Source of the DNA: VRUE01 sp963837695
GTDB lineage: Bacteria; Actinomycetota; Thermoleophilia; Solirubrobacterales; 70-9
Assembly (NCBI GenBank): GCA_963837695.1
Contig: CAWINZ010000005.1
Span: 1,488,001 to 1,552,000, forward strand
DNA: 64,000 bases
Direction: 5' to 3'
Shown: one piece after another, positions 30,271 to 38,858 of the stretch
Layout: each line of letters opens with the position of its first letter
How positions within the stretch are numbered: position 1 is the first letter of the stretch
The notes under the pieces: generated by a model
The model's input: the letters and a program-made list of their open reading frames with translations, nothing else
Told to the model about the DNA's origin: nothing
Databases searched by the model: none
Made by a program: the position numbers and the translations under genes

Positions 30271-31167
30271 TCACGGTTTGTTCAGGAAGCCATTCACGAC
30301 CCGTGCGAAGGAGCGACGCTGCTGGAAGAGGAAGGCGTGGGCGCCGGCGAAGATCTTCAGCCGGGATCGGGGGATCCGCTCGGCGATGCGGCGCAGGTTC
30401 GCCGGCGGCGTCACCGGATCCCTGACCCCGGCCGCGGCCAGGGTCGGCGCCGCGATCCCCCTCAGCTGGCCGTAGTTGCGGTTGCTGCGTAGCCAGGGGT
30501 CCTCGGCGGCGACCTGGGCGCGGGTCGTCGCGGCCGAGACGTCGAAGTCGTTGGGGATCTCGCCGCTGCGACTGGTACCGACCAGGCGAGCGAGGAAGCG
30601 GCGGCCCTCCGCCTGGCGGTGAGGTGGGTAGAGCTCGTGCAGGATGTCGGCGGGCGGCGGGTCGGGCTCGCTGTCGATCGCCTGCGCATGCGGCGTGCCC
30701 AGCACGGTGTGGCTGCCGCCCGGGTTGGTCGCCGCGAGGATCAGGTGGGAGACCCGGCCCGGGTGGCGGATCGCAAGCCGCTGCGCGACGAAGCCGCCCA
30801 TCGACCAGCCCAGCACGTCTGCCCTTGAGAGGTGAATCGCCTTGATCAGATGGGCGGTGGAATCGGCCAGCGAGTCGAACGACCTGCCGCGCCACGGCCC
30901 CGACATCCCGACTCCGGGGTAGTCGAAGACGATCAGCCGGTGGCGGCGCGCAAGCAACCGCAGCAGCGCCGGGTCCCATTCCGACATCGTCGAGCCGGTG
31001 CCGGTCAGCATCACCAGCGGCGGCCCCTGGCCGCGTTCGTACCAGGCGATCCGGGTGTGGGGGAGGGAGGCGACGCGCACCTCGGCCCGAAACGGCGCTG
31101 CCGAGGCCCGCGCGGATCCGAGCAGGAGGGTCGCCAGGCTCAGGCAGATCCAGACGCGACCGCGCAC
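30271..31167 (-). CDS. Secreted alpha/beta hydrolase
   Basis: A 298-residue hydrolase with an N-terminal signal (MRGRVWICLSLATLLLGSA, cleavage near ARASA). The fold shows RHRLIVFDYPGVGMSG, the nucleophile elbow GWSMGG, an acid in GVRDPVTPP and a His in FAGAHAFLFQQ. It is probably an esterase or haloperoxidase-like enzyme acting outside the cytoplasm. The next gene on this strand lies 4 bases upstream. Confidence 0.82.
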   Translation of the reverse strand: MRGRVWICLSLATLLLGSARASAAPFRAEVRVASLPHTRIAWYERGQGPPLVMLTGTGSTMSEWDPALLRLLARRHRLIVFDYPGVGMSGPWRGRSFDSLADSTAHLIKAIHLSRADVLGWSMGGFVAQRLAIRHPGRVSHLILAATNPGGSHTVLGTPHAQAIDSEPDPPPADILHELYPPHRQAEGRRFLARLVGTSRSGEIPNDFDVSAATTRAQVAAEDPWLRSNRNYGQLRGIAAPTLAAAGVRDPVTPPANLRRIAERIPRSRLKIFAGAHAFLFQQRRSFARVVNGFLNKP

Positions 31168-31171
31168 GTCC

Positions 31172-31426
31172 TCAGCGCAGCTCGTCGAGCGAGACGACCT
31201 CGAGGTCGAACGGTTCGTCGGCCGAGCGGCGGCGCCGGTACGGGGAGACGGTCACGCGGTGGGTCTCGCCGCAGACGCAGGGGACCTCGATCGGCCGCGT
31301 GTCGGGCGCGGGGTCGGTGTCGACTTTGAGCCGCCGCAGCGTGCCGGTGGATTTGCAGCCGAACGAGATCACCCAACCGAAATCGCGGGGTTCCTTGCTT
31401 TTCTTCGAACGGCGAGGTTGGGGCAT
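31172..31426 (-). CDS. Small charged protein with two Cys pairs
   Basis: 84 residues, strongly charged. It has one CKSTGT segment and CVCGETHRV, so a small metal-binding site (CxC plus another Cys) is possible but incomplete. No family assignment. Placed 4 bases after the secreted hydrolase gene, so likely co-transcribed. Confidence 0.5.
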   Translation of the reverse strand: MPQPRRSKKSKEPRDFGWVISFGCKSTGTLRRLKVDTDPAPDTRPIEVPCVCGETHRVTVSPYRRRRSADEPFDLEVVSLDELR

Positions 31427-31470
31427 CTCAACTCATGGCAGGCTAGGCGAAGAGCCGGTCGGGTCGGCGG

Positions 31471-31707
31471 TCAGCCCGACGACGGCTCCCTCGCCTTGCC
31501 GCGTCGGCCTGCCCTGCGCAGAGCCGCTTCGACGCCGATCCAGAGCAGTAGGACGACGATCGTCAGCAGCGCGACGAAGCCGACGACCCCGATGCCGGAT
31601 GCGAGTTGGAAGGCCAGCAGGGCGAGGGCGATGGCGACGAGCAGATCGCCGAGCAGCGAGCGGCGGGCGGCGGTTCCGGGCGAGATGTCGCGGGGCAGCG
31701 TCACCAT
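31471..31707 (-). CDS. Small membrane protein
   Basis: 78 residues with two hydrophobic helices (about 21-37 and 41-57), then a basic C-terminus ARREAG-type tail. Its start codon overlaps the phosphodiester glycosidase stop by seven bases (ATGGTGA), so translation is coupled. It may be a membrane partner of that enzyme. Confidence 0.65.
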   Translation of the reverse strand: MVTLPRDISPGTAARRSLLGDLLVAIALALLAFQLASGIGVVGFVALLTIVVLLLWIGVEAALRRAGRRGKAREPSSG

Positions 31708-32858
31708 CCTTCGCCCCCTCTCAGGTAGACGGCGAAGAAGTCGCGTTCGTCGGGGGTCAGGTACCGATCGGCGGGCCGGAACATTTCCGGCAGCAGGTTG
31801 CTGGGGTCCTTGGCGCCGGGGTGGCGATAGCTGATGAAGCTCGTCCAGTCTTCGTTGATGTCGAGCTCCAGGGCGCGGACGGCCCCGGCGCGCTGGAGGA
31901 CCTTGGCCAGCGATTCGACCGTCTGGAAGTTGGCCGCGGCGTAGAGCAGGTTTCCGTGGCTGTCGACGCCTATCCCCGAGCGCCAGACGCGCACCGCGTT
32001 GTTGACCGTTTCCCCCCATTCGGGCCCGTCGCTCAGGTTTGGGTTGAGCCGACCTTCGTCGATGATCGCCGGCAGGTTCTGCTTCGCGAACCAGATGTTC
32101 GCCGGGGCGCCCGGGCCCTGGTGCCAGCGGATTACGTCGATTCGCCCGTCGCGGTACTCGACGACGGTGGCGATCCCGTTCACCATGGTTTCCTTGACCT
32201 TGCCGCGGTAGACCAGGCCGGCGTTCGAGGTTTCCAGTGGGAAGCCGCCGTTGAACGTGGCGACGACGCGCCTGCGCTTCGCCTCGGGCACCTCGGCCGG
32301 CCCGCGATGGGACAGCGGCGGCGGCGGCTCGGCCAGGCCGGGGACGTAGGCGAGCCGGGTCCGGGAGGAGTCGATCCAGGCGACCCCCGCGACGAACTGC
32401 GGGTATTCGGGATCGCTGCGGAAGGTGGTCAGGAGCACCGGCGGGCGCGGCCCGGCGTGGGCAGCCGCCTTCTTCCAGACGCCCTCGCCGGGCAGCGCCG
32501 GGTGGATCAGCGGCTTCACGTCGGGTGGCCGGTATGCGGCGCCTTTGCTCCGCCTTTCTTCGCTTGCGGCCGCCACGCCGACCGCGGGCAGGGAGCGAAG
32601 CGGCGGCCCACCCTTGGCGGGCGCGTTCAAGGTGTAGTACCAGTTCTCGATCTGGGACACGAGTGCGTTGCCGCCGTGTTGTCGCATCCACTCGACGCTG
32701 GAGACGCCGAGGCCGACGTTGTGCTTTTCGCCCATCGCGCTTACGTACGAGATCCCGGCGGGGATCAGGCAGGCGAGGGCGGCGAGGAGAAGGATCCGCC
32801 GCGCCCTGCGCCAGAGCGGAATCGGCACGTAGCGGCGCTCGGAGCGACCCCGGGGCAT
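31701..32858 (-). CDS. Phosphodiester glycosidase (NAGPA-like, PF09992)
   Basis: A 385-residue protein with one N-terminal membrane helix (about 20-40). The C-terminal NAGPA domain (about 150-385) hydrolyses glycosidic phosphodiesters; the conserved region VVATFNGGFPLETSNAGLVY and the later RVWRSGIGVDSHGNLLYAA match the family. Upstream, ALVSQIENWYYTLNAPAKGG belongs to the membrane-proximal segment. It is divergent from a two-component system across a 100-bp region holding a dyad at 32880-32935. Confidence 0.8.
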   Translation of the reverse strand: MPRGRSERRYVPIPLWRRARRILLLAALACLIPAGISYVSAMGEKHNVGLGVSSVEWMRQHGGNALVSQIENWYYTLNAPAKGGPPLRSLPAVGVAAASEERRSKGAAYRPPDVKPLIHPALPGEGVWKKAAAHAGPRPPVLLTTFRSDPEYPQFVAGVAWIDSSRTRLAYVPGLAEPPPPLSHRGPAEVPEAKRRRVVATFNGGFPLETSNAGLVYRGKVKETMVNGIATVVEYRDGRIDVIRWHQGPGAPANIWFAKQNLPAIIDEGRLNPNLSDGPEWGETVNNAVRVWRSGIGVDSHGNLLYAAANFQTVESLAKVLQRAGAVRALELDINEDWTSFISYRHPGAKDPSNLLPEMFRPADRYLTPDERDFFAVYLRGGEGW

Positions 32859-32879
32859 GGGCGAAGCGTCGCCGAGCTA

Positions 32880-32935
32880 GATGAAGCCCAGATGAGAGCG
32901 CTCTCGCTCGGGCCCGTCCTCATCTGGCCTTCATC
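32880..32935. promoter_or_regulatory. 17-bp dyad in the divergent promoter region
   Basis: GATGAAGCCCAGATGAG (32880-32896) and CTCATCTGGCCTTCATC (32919-32935) are inverted copies with one mismatch. Each arm contains two GATGA-type half sites 11 bases apart, the layout bound by dimers of OmpR/PhoB regulators. It lies between the phosphodiester glycosidase gene (minus) and the response-regulator gene (plus, ATG 32960), so autoregulation plus control of the glycosidase is likely. Confidence 0.65.
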
Positions 32936-32959
32936 TTCTCTGGGATCGTTTGCCGTGGG

Positions 32960-33640
32960 ATGAACGTTCTGGTCGTCGAGGACGAGGTGAAGATGGCGGC
33001 GTTGATCCGCCGCGGGCTCAGCGAGCAGGGCCTCACCGTCGACGTCGCCGGCACCGGGGAGAATGCGGTGCGAATGGCGCGTTCGTCCACCTACGACGCG
33101 ATCGTGCTCGATGTGATCCTGCCTGGCATCGACGGCTTCGAAACCTGCCGCCGGCTTCGCCGGGAAGGGATCTGGTCGCCGGTGTTGATGCTGACCGCTC
33201 GCGGAGCGCTCGAGGACCGCGTCGCCGGGTTGGACGGCGGCGCCGACGACTACCTGACCAAGCCTTTTTCCTTTGCCGAGTTGCTGGCCCGCCTTCGGGC
33301 CCTGGTCCGTCGCGGTCAGAGCGAGCGGCCGTCGTTCGTCGAGGTCGGGGACCTGCGGCTTGACCCGGCGACCCTTGAGGCCTGGCGGGGCGATGCGGAG
33401 ATCGAGCTCTCGGCCAAGGAGTTCGCCCTGCTCGAGACGTTCATGCGCAGCCCCGGCCATGTGCTCAGCCGCATGCAGTTGCTCGACCAGGCGTGGGACT
33501 ACGACTTCGAGCATCGCTCCAACGTGATCGAGGTCTATGTCCGCTATCTGCGTCGCAAGATCGACGTCCCGTTCGGGGTCAAGTCGCTTGAGACCGTGCG
33601 GGGCGCCGGCTACCGGCTGAGAAAGGACGGCGGGCGCTGA
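32960..33640 (+). CDS. OmpR/PhoB-family response regulator
   Basis: 226 residues. The receiver domain carries Asp51 as phospho-acceptor and Lys101 in DDYLTKPFSFAELL. The effector domain is a winged helix (LRLDPATLEAWRGDAEIELSA to VRYLRRKIDVPFGVKSLETVRGAGYRL). It overlaps the histidine kinase gene start and is preceded by the 17-bp dyad at 32880. Confidence 0.93.
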   Translation: MNVLVVEDEVKMAALIRRGLSEQGLTVDVAGTGENAVRMARSSTYDAIVLDVILPGIDGFETCRRLRREGIWSPVLMLTARGALEDRVAGLDGGADDYLTKPFSFAELLARLRALVRRGQSERPSFVEVGDLRLDPATLEAWRGDAEIELSAKEFALLETFMRSPGHVLSRMQLLDQAWDYDFEHRSNVIEVYVRYLRRKIDVPFGVKSLETVRGAGYRLRKDGGR

Positions 33641-33687
33641 GCCGCGTATCGATCCGCCTCCGGGTCACCCTCGTCTTCGCGGGGGTA

Positions 33688-34890
33688 ATGGCCCTGGTGC
33701 TTGGCGCGATTGGCGCCTTCGTCTACGTGCGTTTCGCCTCCGAGCTCGACGCGGCCGATCGGGTCTCCGATTCCTCGTCGGTCGGGCAGCACGTCCTGCT
33801 CACGCCGGCCGAGTTGAAGCGAGCGCTTCACGAGCCGATCTTTCTCGATCGCGGTCCGCTTCCTGGCTTGAAGGAGGCGTCCCGACTGCTCGCGGTTCCG
33901 GTCAAGGCAAGGGGGCAGGGGCGAGTTGTGGTCGTCGGCACCTCGACCGACGCTTCAAGCGAGTCGCTCACCGACCTCGCCCAACTGCTCCTGATCGGCG
34001 GCCCGGTTGCCCTGCTGCTCGCTTCGCTTGCCGCCTACGGGGTGGCCGCGGCGGCGCTCAAGCCGGTCGAGGCGATGCGGTCGCGGGCGGCCGAGATCTC
34101 CGCCGCCGAGCCCGACCAGCGCCTTCCGGTGCCGCCGACGCGCGACGAGGTCGCCCGCCTCGGCACGACGCTGAACGAGATGCTTGAGCGCCTCGGGGAG
34201 GCGCTGGCCCACGAGCGCGCCTTCGTCGCCGACGCCAGCCATGAGCTGCGCACGCCGCTGGCGATCCTGCGGACGGAGCTCGAGCTGGCGCTCGCAGAGG
34301 GGCGCTCTCCCGAGCAGCTGCGCGCGGCTCTGGCGTCGGCGACCGAGGAGACCGACCGCCTGACCCAGCTCTCCGAGGACCTGTTGACGATCGCCCAGAC
34401 CGAGCGCGGCAAGCTGCCCTTGCAGTTGGCTCGCCTGGACCTGGCGGAAACCCTCGACGGGGTCGAGCGCAGGTTCGCCCGCCGGGCCGAGGAGAGGGGG
34501 AGGAAGATCGAGCTGGTCGGCCCGACCTCGCTCGTCCTCGACGCCGACCGGCTGCGCCTCGACCAGGCGATCGGCAGCATGGTCGACAACGCGCTTCGCT
34601 ACGGCGCCGGCACGATCGACCTCGTCGTCGGCGCCGAGGACGGATCGGTGGAGATCCACGTCCTCGACCGGGGGGATGGATTTCCGCCGGACTTCCTCGG
34701 GCGGGCCTTCGAGCGTTTCAGCCGCGCCTCGTCGAGCGTCCGCGACGGGGGCAGCGGCCTCGGGCTGGCGATCGTCCAGACGGTCGCCCGGGCGCACGGC
34801 GGCGAGGCGCATGCCGCAAACCGAGCGGGGGGAGGGGCCGACGTCTGGCTGAGCCTGCCGGTGACGCCGGCCTCATCTGCTGGGGCATAG
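33688..34890 (+). CDS. Sensor histidine kinase
   Basis: 400 residues from this ATG. A membrane helix pair brackets an external loop; HAMP-like KPVEAMRSRAAEISAAEPDQ follows, then HisKA (FVADASHELRTPLAILR, phospho-His) and HATPase motifs (LRLDQAIGSMVDNALRYG, DRGDGFPPDF, SSVRDGGSGLGLAIVQ). Reading further upstream, a CTG at 33637 that overlaps the regulator's stop gives LSRVSIRLRVTLVFAGVMAL, a much more typical kinase N-terminus; this CTG is the likely true start. Confidence 0.9.
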   Translation: MALVLGAIGAFVYVRFASELDAADRVSDSSSVGQHVLLTPAELKRALHEPIFLDRGPLPGLKEASRLLAVPVKARGQGRVVVVGTSTDASSESLTDLAQLLLIGGPVALLLASLAAYGVAAAALKPVEAMRSRAAEISAAEPDQRLPVPPTRDEVARLGTTLNEMLERLGEALAHERAFVADASHELRTPLAILRTELELALAEGRSPEQLRAALASATEETDRLTQLSEDLLTIAQTERGKLPLQLARLDLAETLDGVERRFARRAEERGRKIELVGPTSLVLDADRLRLDQAIGSMVDNALRYGAGTIDLVVGAEDGSVEIHVLDRGDGFPPDFLGRAFERFSRASSSVRDGGSGLGLAIVQTVARAHGGEAHAANRAGGGADVWLSLPVTPASSAGA

Positions 34891-34961
34891 CCCGAAGCTG
34901 TGGCACGGACTGGATCGCTCCGAAGTCTCGCCTGAAGTACGGTGCCCGGCGTGAAGGCCGC

Positions 34962-36116
34962 ATGAACGCCCCGACCGACGTCTACGCGATCCCCCAGGAC
35001 CTGCTCGACTTCCGCGAGACGATCGCGCAGATTGCCCGCGAGCGGATCGCGCCGCGCGCCGCCGAGATCGACGAGAAGTCCGAGTACCCCGCCGACGTGC
35101 GCAAGCTGCTCGCCGAGCACGACATCCTCTCGCTGCCCTTCGAGGAGGAGTTCGGCGGCACCGGGACCGGCACGCTGATGCTGCAGATGGCGGTCGAGGA
35201 GATCGCCAAGGCCTGCGCGTCGAGCGCCCTGATCCTGATGGTGCAGGAGCTCGGCTCGCTGCCGATCCGCCTCTTCGGCAGCGACGAGCTGAAGCAGCGG
35301 GTGCTGCCGCGCTGCGCCAGCGGCGAGTGGACGCCGGCGTTCGCGCTCTCGGAGCCGGAGGCAGGCTCGGACCCCGCCGCGATGCGGACCCACGCCGAGC
35401 TCGACGGTGACGAATGGGTGATCAACGGCGCCAAGAACTGGATCAGCAACGCGGGCGTCGCCGACTACTACGTCGTCTTCGCCGTCACCGACCGCGAGAA
35501 GCGGCGGATCACCGCCTTCATGGTCGAGGCCGACCGGCCCGGGTTCTCGATCGGCAAGCTCGAGCACAAGCTCGGCATCCGTGGCTCGCCGACCGGCTCG
35601 CCGGTCTTCGACGACGTGCGCGTGCCCGCCGAGAATGTGATCGGCGAGGTAGGCCGCGGCCTCGGCGTCGCGCTCGGCACGCTGGAGCGGACGCGGCTCG
35701 GCGCCGCGGCGCAGGCGGTCGGCATCGCCCAGGGGGCGACCGACTACGCGACCACCTACGCCTCCGAGCGGGTCGCCTTCGGCAAGCCGATCCTCGACCT
35801 GCAGGCGATCCAGTTCAAGCTGGCCGAGATGGAGACCGGCACCGCCGCCGCCCGCGAGCTCCTCTACAAAGCCTGCGCGCTGGCCGATCGCAACGATCCC
35901 GCCCTCGCCAAGCACTCCTCGATGGCCAAGCTGTTCGCCTCCGACAACGCGATGCGGGTCACCGTCGAGGCGATCCAGGTGCTCGGTGGCTATGGCTACG
36001 TCAAGGAGTACCCGGTCGAGCGGATGATGCGCGACGCCAAGATCACCCAGATCTACGAGGGCACCAACGAGATCCAGCGAGTAGTGATCTCCCGCGCGAT
36101 GGACCCGCGGCGGTAG
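34962..36116 (+). CDS. Acyl-CoA dehydrogenase
   Basis: 384 residues with the same architecture as the gene at 1640-2809: LPFEEEFGGTGTGTLMLQ, mid-domain ALSEPEAGSDPAAM, NGAKNWISNAGVADYYVV, and C-terminal QIYEGTNEIQRVVISR with catalytic Glu366. The mid-domain VADYYVVFAV and CASSALILMVQ hint at a different chain preference. The gene starts 71 bases after a kinase gene and is followed by DUF2277. Confidence 0.93.
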   Translation: MNAPTDVYAIPQDLLDFRETIAQIARERIAPRAAEIDEKSEYPADVRKLLAEHDILSLPFEEEFGGTGTGTLMLQMAVEEIAKACASSALILMVQELGSLPIRLFGSDELKQRVLPRCASGEWTPAFALSEPEAGSDPAAMRTHAELDGDEWVINGAKNWISNAGVADYYVVFAVTDREKRRITAFMVEADRPGFSIGKLEHKLGIRGSPTGSPVFDDVRVPAENVIGEVGRGLGVALGTLERTRLGAAAQAVGIAQGATDYATTYASERVAFGKPILDLQAIQFKLAEMETGTAAARELLYKACALADRNDPALAKHSSMAKLFASDNAMRVTVEAIQVLGGYGYVKEYPVERMMRDAKITQIYEGTNEIQRVVISRAMDPRR

Positions 36117-36140
36117 GCGTTCTTCGCCTACCATCGGGGC

Positions 36141-36410
36141 ATGTGCAGAAACATCAGGACTCTCTACAACTTCGATCCACCCGCCAGCGAGGAGGAGGTC
36201 GAGGCTGCCGCGCTTCAGTACGTGCGCAAGGTGAGCGGTTTCACGAAGCCTTCGCAGGCAAATGCCGAGGCCTTCGAGGAGGCGGTCGCGGCCGTTGCCG
36301 AGATCTCGTCCAGGCTGCTCGACCAGCTGGTCACTGCGGCGCCGCCGAAGGACCGCGAGGTCGAGGCTGCCAAGCGGCGGGCCCGGGCCGAGCAGCGCTT
36401 CGCTGCCTAG
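36141..36410 (+). CDS. DUF2277 family protein
   Basis: 89 residues, MCRNIRTLYNFDPPASEEEVEA at the start, then VRKVSGFTKPSQANAEAFEEAV and a basic tail. DUF2277 proteins are short helical proteins of unknown role. Twenty-four bases after an acyl-CoA dehydrogenase gene, probably co-transcribed. Confidence 0.88.
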   Translation: MCRNIRTLYNFDPPASEEEVEAAALQYVRKVSGFTKPSQANAEAFEEAVAAVAEISSRLLDQLVTAAPPKDREVEAAKRRARAEQRFAA

Positions 36411-36419
36411 CCTCCGAAA

Positions 36420-37169
36420 TTGAGCGGGCTCGATGAGAAGGCGACGGCCGTGCGCGTCGTGGTGCGTGGCGATGTGCAGGGCGTCGGGTATCGCGATGCG
36501 ACGATGGAGAGAGCACGCCGGTTGGGCCTGATGGGTTGGGTGCGCAACGGGGAGGACGGCTGCGTGCTCGTCCACGCCGAGGGCCCCGAGCGGGCAGTCG
36601 ACGAGCTTGTCCCGTTCCTGGGAGAGGGGCCGCCGGCCGCACGCGTCGCCGACGTCGAGGTCGAGAAGGGGAAGGTCGAAGGCCACGAGCAGTTCGCGAT
36701 CCGCGGCGTCAGCGCCGGGGTCTTCGTCGTCCAGGAGCACGCCGCCACCGCCCACCACTTCGACCTGCGCCTCGAGGTCGACGGGGCGATGCGCTCCTGG
36801 GCGGTGCCGAAAGGCCCCTCGCTGGACCCGGCGGTCAAGCGCCTCGCAGTCCAGGTTGCTGACCACACGATTGAGCACAACGAGTTCGAGGGAGCGATCG
36901 GCGACGGTCGCGCGATCGTCTGGGATCGTGGCCACTACGAGCAGGGTGGCCGGGTGGCCTGGCCGGAGGCGATCGAGCGCGGTCACGCCGTGTTCGTCCT
37001 CCACGGCGAGAAGCTGAACGGCGGTTTCGCCCTGCAGCGCACCCGCCCCGGCGAGAAGCCCCAGTGGCTGCTGATCAAGCGCCGCGACGAGGACGCGCGC
37101 CCGGGCACCGACGTGGTCGCCGAACAGCCGCAGTCGGTGCTCAGCGGCAAAACGCTCGACGAGTTGTAA
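36420..37169 (+). CDS. Acylphosphatase fused to LigD-type 3'-phosphoesterase
   Basis: 249 residues from a TTG start. Residues about 11-92 are an acylphosphatase domain: RGDVQGVGYRDATM (Arg25) and GLMGWVRNGEDGCV (Asn43) carry the catalytic pair. Residues about 100-220 match the 3'-phosphoesterase domain of bacterial LigD: VQEHAATAHHFDLRLEVDG with His107/His112 and Asp115, then AVPKGPSLDP, DHTIEHNEFEGAI and VWDRGHYEQ. The join is in one frame with no stop. This combination would couple acyl-phosphate hydrolysis with DNA 3'-end trimming; no partner ligase gene is nearby. Confidence 0.82.
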   Translation: MSGLDEKATAVRVVVRGDVQGVGYRDATMERARRLGLMGWVRNGEDGCVLVHAEGPERAVDELVPFLGEGPPAARVADVEVEKGKVEGHEQFAIRGVSAGVFVVQEHAATAHHFDLRLEVDGAMRSWAVPKGPSLDPAVKRLAVQVADHTIEHNEFEGAIGDGRAIVWDRGHYEQGGRVAWPEAIERGHAVFVLHGEKLNGGFALQRTRPGEKPQWLLIKRRDEDARPGTDVVAEQPQSVLSGKTLDEL

Positions 37170-37826
37170 GTGTCGACGGGCTACGGTTCGCGTGTGGCAC
37201 CCACGGTCGACGAGCTGGCGGTCGCGGACGCGCCGGCCGCTTGGTCGGCGCTCGGGTTCGAGGTCGATCACGACGTCTGCGTCATCGGGGACCTGCGGGT
37301 CCGCTTGGCGGGCTCGGGTGCCGGCAAGGGGTTGACGGGTTGGTCGGTGCGCGACCTTGAGAGCACCGAGCTGGACGGGCTGGCGACGACGCGGTCCGAT
37401 CGCCCACCGCCCGAGGAGTCGCCGGCGCACCGCAACGGCGTCACCGCCATAGATCACGTCGTCGCGATCACGCCCGACCTCGAGCGCACGATCGGGGCGC
37501 TGCAGGACGCCGGGCTCGATCTGCGCCGCATCCGCGAGCAGCCGACGCCCGCCGGCGCTCCGCGGCAGGCGTTCTTCCGCCTCGGCGCGACGATCCTCGA
37601 GGTGGTGCAGGAGCCGCCCGAGGCGATCGAGCGGGCCGGGGGAGACCACCCGGCCTTCTTCTGGGGGCTCGCCCTGATCGCCCCCGACCTGGGCGCGACC
37701 GTCGCCGGCCTGGGGGATCGGGTCAGCGAGATCCGTCCCGCCGTGCAGCCCGGCCGTCGCATCGCCACCCTGCGGCGGACCGCCGGTCTCACCGTTCCTG
37801 TCGCGCTGATCACGCCGGCTCGTTGA
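37170..37826 (+). CDS. VOC/glyoxalase-like protein
   Basis: 218 residues from a GTG start. Residues about 95-215 resemble a vicinal-oxygen-chelate domain: AIDHVVAITPDLERTIGALQ and RQAFFRLGATILEVVQEPP, each holding candidate metal ligands (His, Glu). The N-terminal 90 residues (VDELAVADAPAAWSALGFEVDH) may be a half-length second copy. It overlaps tatC by 17 bases at the 3' end. Confidence 0.68.
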   Translation: MSTGYGSRVAPTVDELAVADAPAAWSALGFEVDHDVCVIGDLRVRLAGSGAGKGLTGWSVRDLESTELDGLATTRSDRPPPEESPAHRNGVTAIDHVVAITPDLERTIGALQDAGLDLRRIREQPTPAGAPRQAFFRLGATILEVVQEPPEAIERAGGDHPAFFWGLALIAPDLGATVAGLGDRVSEIRPAVQPGRRIATLRRTAGLTVPVALITPAR

Positions 37827-38565
37827 GGGGAGAAGCGGCCGGCTGGTCGAAGGCGCGAGCAAGGACGATGCTGAGCTCGTAGAGGGCGATCAGCGGCGCC
37901 GTCTCCAGCAGCATCGAGACGGGGTCGACGCCGGGCAGGGCCGCCGCCAAGATTGCGCAGGCCAGGTATGCGTAGCGGCGGTTGCGCTGCAACTGGCTCA
38001 CCTTGACGATGCCGAGGCGGGTCACGGCGAGGATGCCGACCGGGATCTGGAAGACGACGCCGCAGGCGATCAGCGTCTGGGCGAAGAAGCCGTAGTACTC
38101 CTTCGCCCGCACCTGGATGTTGAACTGGGCGCCGTTGAAGTTGAGCAGGAACTTGGTCGCGGCGGGCAGGACGACGACGTAGCCGAAGGCGATCCCGGCG
38201 ATGAACAGGGCTGGGATCAGCAGCAGCAGCGGGAGGATCGCCCTCTGCTGCTGCTTGCTGAAGGCCGGCAGCAGGTAGGCGTAGAACTGGTAGAGGACGA
38301 TCGGCAGCGAGAGGATGATCGCGCCGTAGGCGGCGACCGTCAGGGTCGTCGTGAACGGCTCGCTGATCCCGAAGGTGATCAGCTTGTCGTGGTTGGAGGG
38401 CAGCGGCCCGTTCGCCAGTTCGAGCAGCAGGTGGTTCTGCCAGAAGCAGAGCGCGAGGGCGACCCCGAAGACGGAAAGCGAGACAACGATGCGCGCGCGC
38501 AGCTCGTCGAGGTGCTCGACGAGGCTCAGCTCATCCTCATGTGAGATTGGCGTTACGCGCCGCAT
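37810..38565 (-). CDS. tatC: Twin-arginine translocase subunit TatC
   Basis: 251 residues with six hydrophobic helices. The cytoplasmic N-terminal signature EDELSLVEHLDELRARIVVS includes the conserved acidic residue for signal recognition, and the first periplasmic loop holds PFTTTLTVAAYGAII. It is 10 bases downstream of tatA, the usual pairing. The pair sits directly next to a membrane electron-transfer gene cluster that probably needs Tat export. Confidence 0.92.
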   Translation of the reverse strand: MRRVTPISHEDELSLVEHLDELRARIVVSLSVFGVALALCFWQNHLLLELANGPLPSNHDKLITFGISEPFTTTLTVAAYGAIILSLPIVLYQFYAYLLPAFSKQQQRAILPLLLLIPALFIAGIAFGYVVVLPAATKFLLNFNGAQFNIQVRAKEYYGFFAQTLIACGVVFQIPVGILAVTRLGIVKVSQLQRNRRYAYLACAILAAALPGVDPVSMLLETAPLIALYELSIVLARAFDQPAASPLNEPA

Positions 38566-38575
38566 CGTGTTTGCC

Positions 38576-38806
38576 CTAGACCCGCGCGCCGGGGGCGGCG
38601 TCGGTCTTCGCCACCGGGTCGGGCACCGCGACCGGCACCCGTGCGGCCGGTTTCTCGTCCGCGCTGTGCTCGCCGCTGATCGTGCCGCGGAACTCGCTGA
38701 TGCCTCGGCCGAGCGACTTGCCCAGCTCCGGCAGGCGTTTGGGCCCGAAGACGATCAGGGCGATGATCAGGACGACGAGTATCTCCATTGGTCCGATGTT
38801 GGGCAT
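38576..38806 (-). CDS. tatA: TatA-type translocase component
   Basis: 76 residues. MPNIGPMEILVVLIIALIVFG is the single membrane helix, followed by GPKRLPELGKSLGRGISEFR, the amphipathic TatA hinge. The tail is acidic and unstructured. A good ribosome site (TAACGGAGG, seven bases before the ATG) confirms this start over the longer open frame. Confidence 0.92.
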   Translation of the reverse strand: MPNIGPMEILVVLIIALIVFGPKRLPELGKSLGRGISEFRGTISGEHSADEKPAARVPVAVPDPVAKTDAAPGARV

Positions 38807-38858
38807 GCTGACCTCCGTTATGGGCTTTCCCCCACTGCGGAGCCCGTGCCCCAACGGA

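Noticed and set aside
34599..37862. 1087-codon minus-strand frame opposite kinase and dehydrogenase genes
   Set aside because: No motifs, low complexity, and complete overlap with well-supported plus-strand genes.
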